The notes beneath the pieces were generated by a model. That model had not been told where the DNA came from and did not search any database. It was given only the letters and a program-made list of their open reading frames with translations. From the NCBI GenBank assembly GCA_017621205.1, contig JAGATQ010000016.1, forward strand, positions 1 to 64,000: 64,000 nucleotides of DNA. Direction: 5' to 3'. Of the stretch, positions 63,594 to 64,000 are shown in pieces. The position numbers were made by a program, and so were the translations under genes. The stretch is from Lachnospira sp. Lineage in GTDB: Bacteria > Bacillota > Clostridia > Lachnospirales > Lachnospiraceae. Every line of letters starts with the position of its first letter. Position 1 is the first letter of the stretch.

Positions 63594-64000
63594 AATATTT
63601 TTAACTTATATTTAATAATAGATTATTCCTATTATTCTTTATATAAGTAATTCTCATTTTACCAATATTGTACAACAGATAATCAATTACTATCTGATTG
63701 ATAGATTATTGTGCTCCCACTATATCAAATTTCTCATCCTCATTAGCTACTCTTAATAACTACTAACTGTGAAAGAAGGTAAGCACTTGGCTCAAAAAAT
63801 CAACCTTACAAAAGATAAAACCTATTGTACAAGACTTTCGGGAACACTTTGACCTAATTTTGCTACAGGGGTATCAGCCTCCAAAGTGAGCTTCGAAAGA
63901 CGTTTTATAATGATTATAAGAAGGCTGTCGTACATGATTATATTGTACATACGGAAATCCTTCAATGGATAAATACAAGCTCATCGTCATTATAATAATA
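63594..64000. other. Right-edge region without a recognised gene
   Basis: AT-rich to about 63770, then of more coding-like composition. On the plus strand short interrupted frames can be read at 63790-64000 (for example PIVQDFREHFDLILLQGYQP), with stops. It may be a gene or transposase remnant; no family is recognised. Confidence 0.3.

Noticed and set aside
1..64000. tRNA genes and attachment sites for an integrated element
   Set aside because: No cloverleaf or GTTCRANNC-type T-arm was noticed, and no integrase gene or matching att repeats border the accessory region. The search was by eye, so a dedicated scan could still find one.

Overview
The window looks like the chromosome of a spore-forming, cellulolytic anaerobe of the Clostridia, most likely a Lachnospiraceae member. 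The evidence is a complete rnfCDGEAB operon for ferredoxin-based energy conservation, a spoIIGA-sigE-sigG sporulation cluster joined to the division cluster, ClpC under a YtrA-type GntR regulator, BirA-type biotin operators, a lysine/alanine-rich protein typical of this family, and two large secreted cellulases (GH9 and GH5). The assignment rests on gene content and protein style only; no 16S sequence lies in the window, although an rRNA-type promoter at the left edge points out of it.

Positions 1-50373 are ordinary, dense backbone, almost all on the minus strand. From left to right: a strong promoter facing out of the window; radA and a small conserved gene; clpC with its GntR regulator; a HAD phosphatase; purM-purN-purD; an ECF sigma factor with a DUF4179 anti-sigma-like partner; a plus-strand island of LytTR regulator, DUF3021 membrane protein and ABC exporter; a biotin transporter with a clearly readable two-operator promoter; the Rnf operon with a thioesterase, an orphan 82-residue protein and a GNAT enzyme behind it, and ApbE, NusG-II and Gx-transporter genes ahead of it; the GH9/GH5 cellulase operon; sigG-sigE-spoIIGA; the dcw cluster read as mraZ-rsmH-ftsL-pbp-pbp-mraY-murD-ftsW-ftsQ-ftsZ, with MraZ boxes at its promoter; then lgt and ychF.

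Positions 50374-64000 are accessory, visibly AT-richer and full of decayed mobile DNA: an IS481-like element with an internal deletion, a secreted YHYH protein gene, an antisense group II intron with a broken reverse transcriptase lying between that gene and its terminator, a Uma2-type nuclease, a frameshifted secreted-protein gene, an IS3 element whose transposase has lost a catalytic Asp, an intact IS256-type transposase, a four-helix membrane protein and a heavily decayed second IS3 element. At the right end sits a three-gene cluster (GT2 glycosyltransferase, divergent cis-prenyltransferase, DUF4062 protein) behind a promoter whose -35 box lies inside a perfect 16-bp palindrome. This cluster is the best candidate in the window for an undescribed system; a role in defence or surface signalling is inference only.
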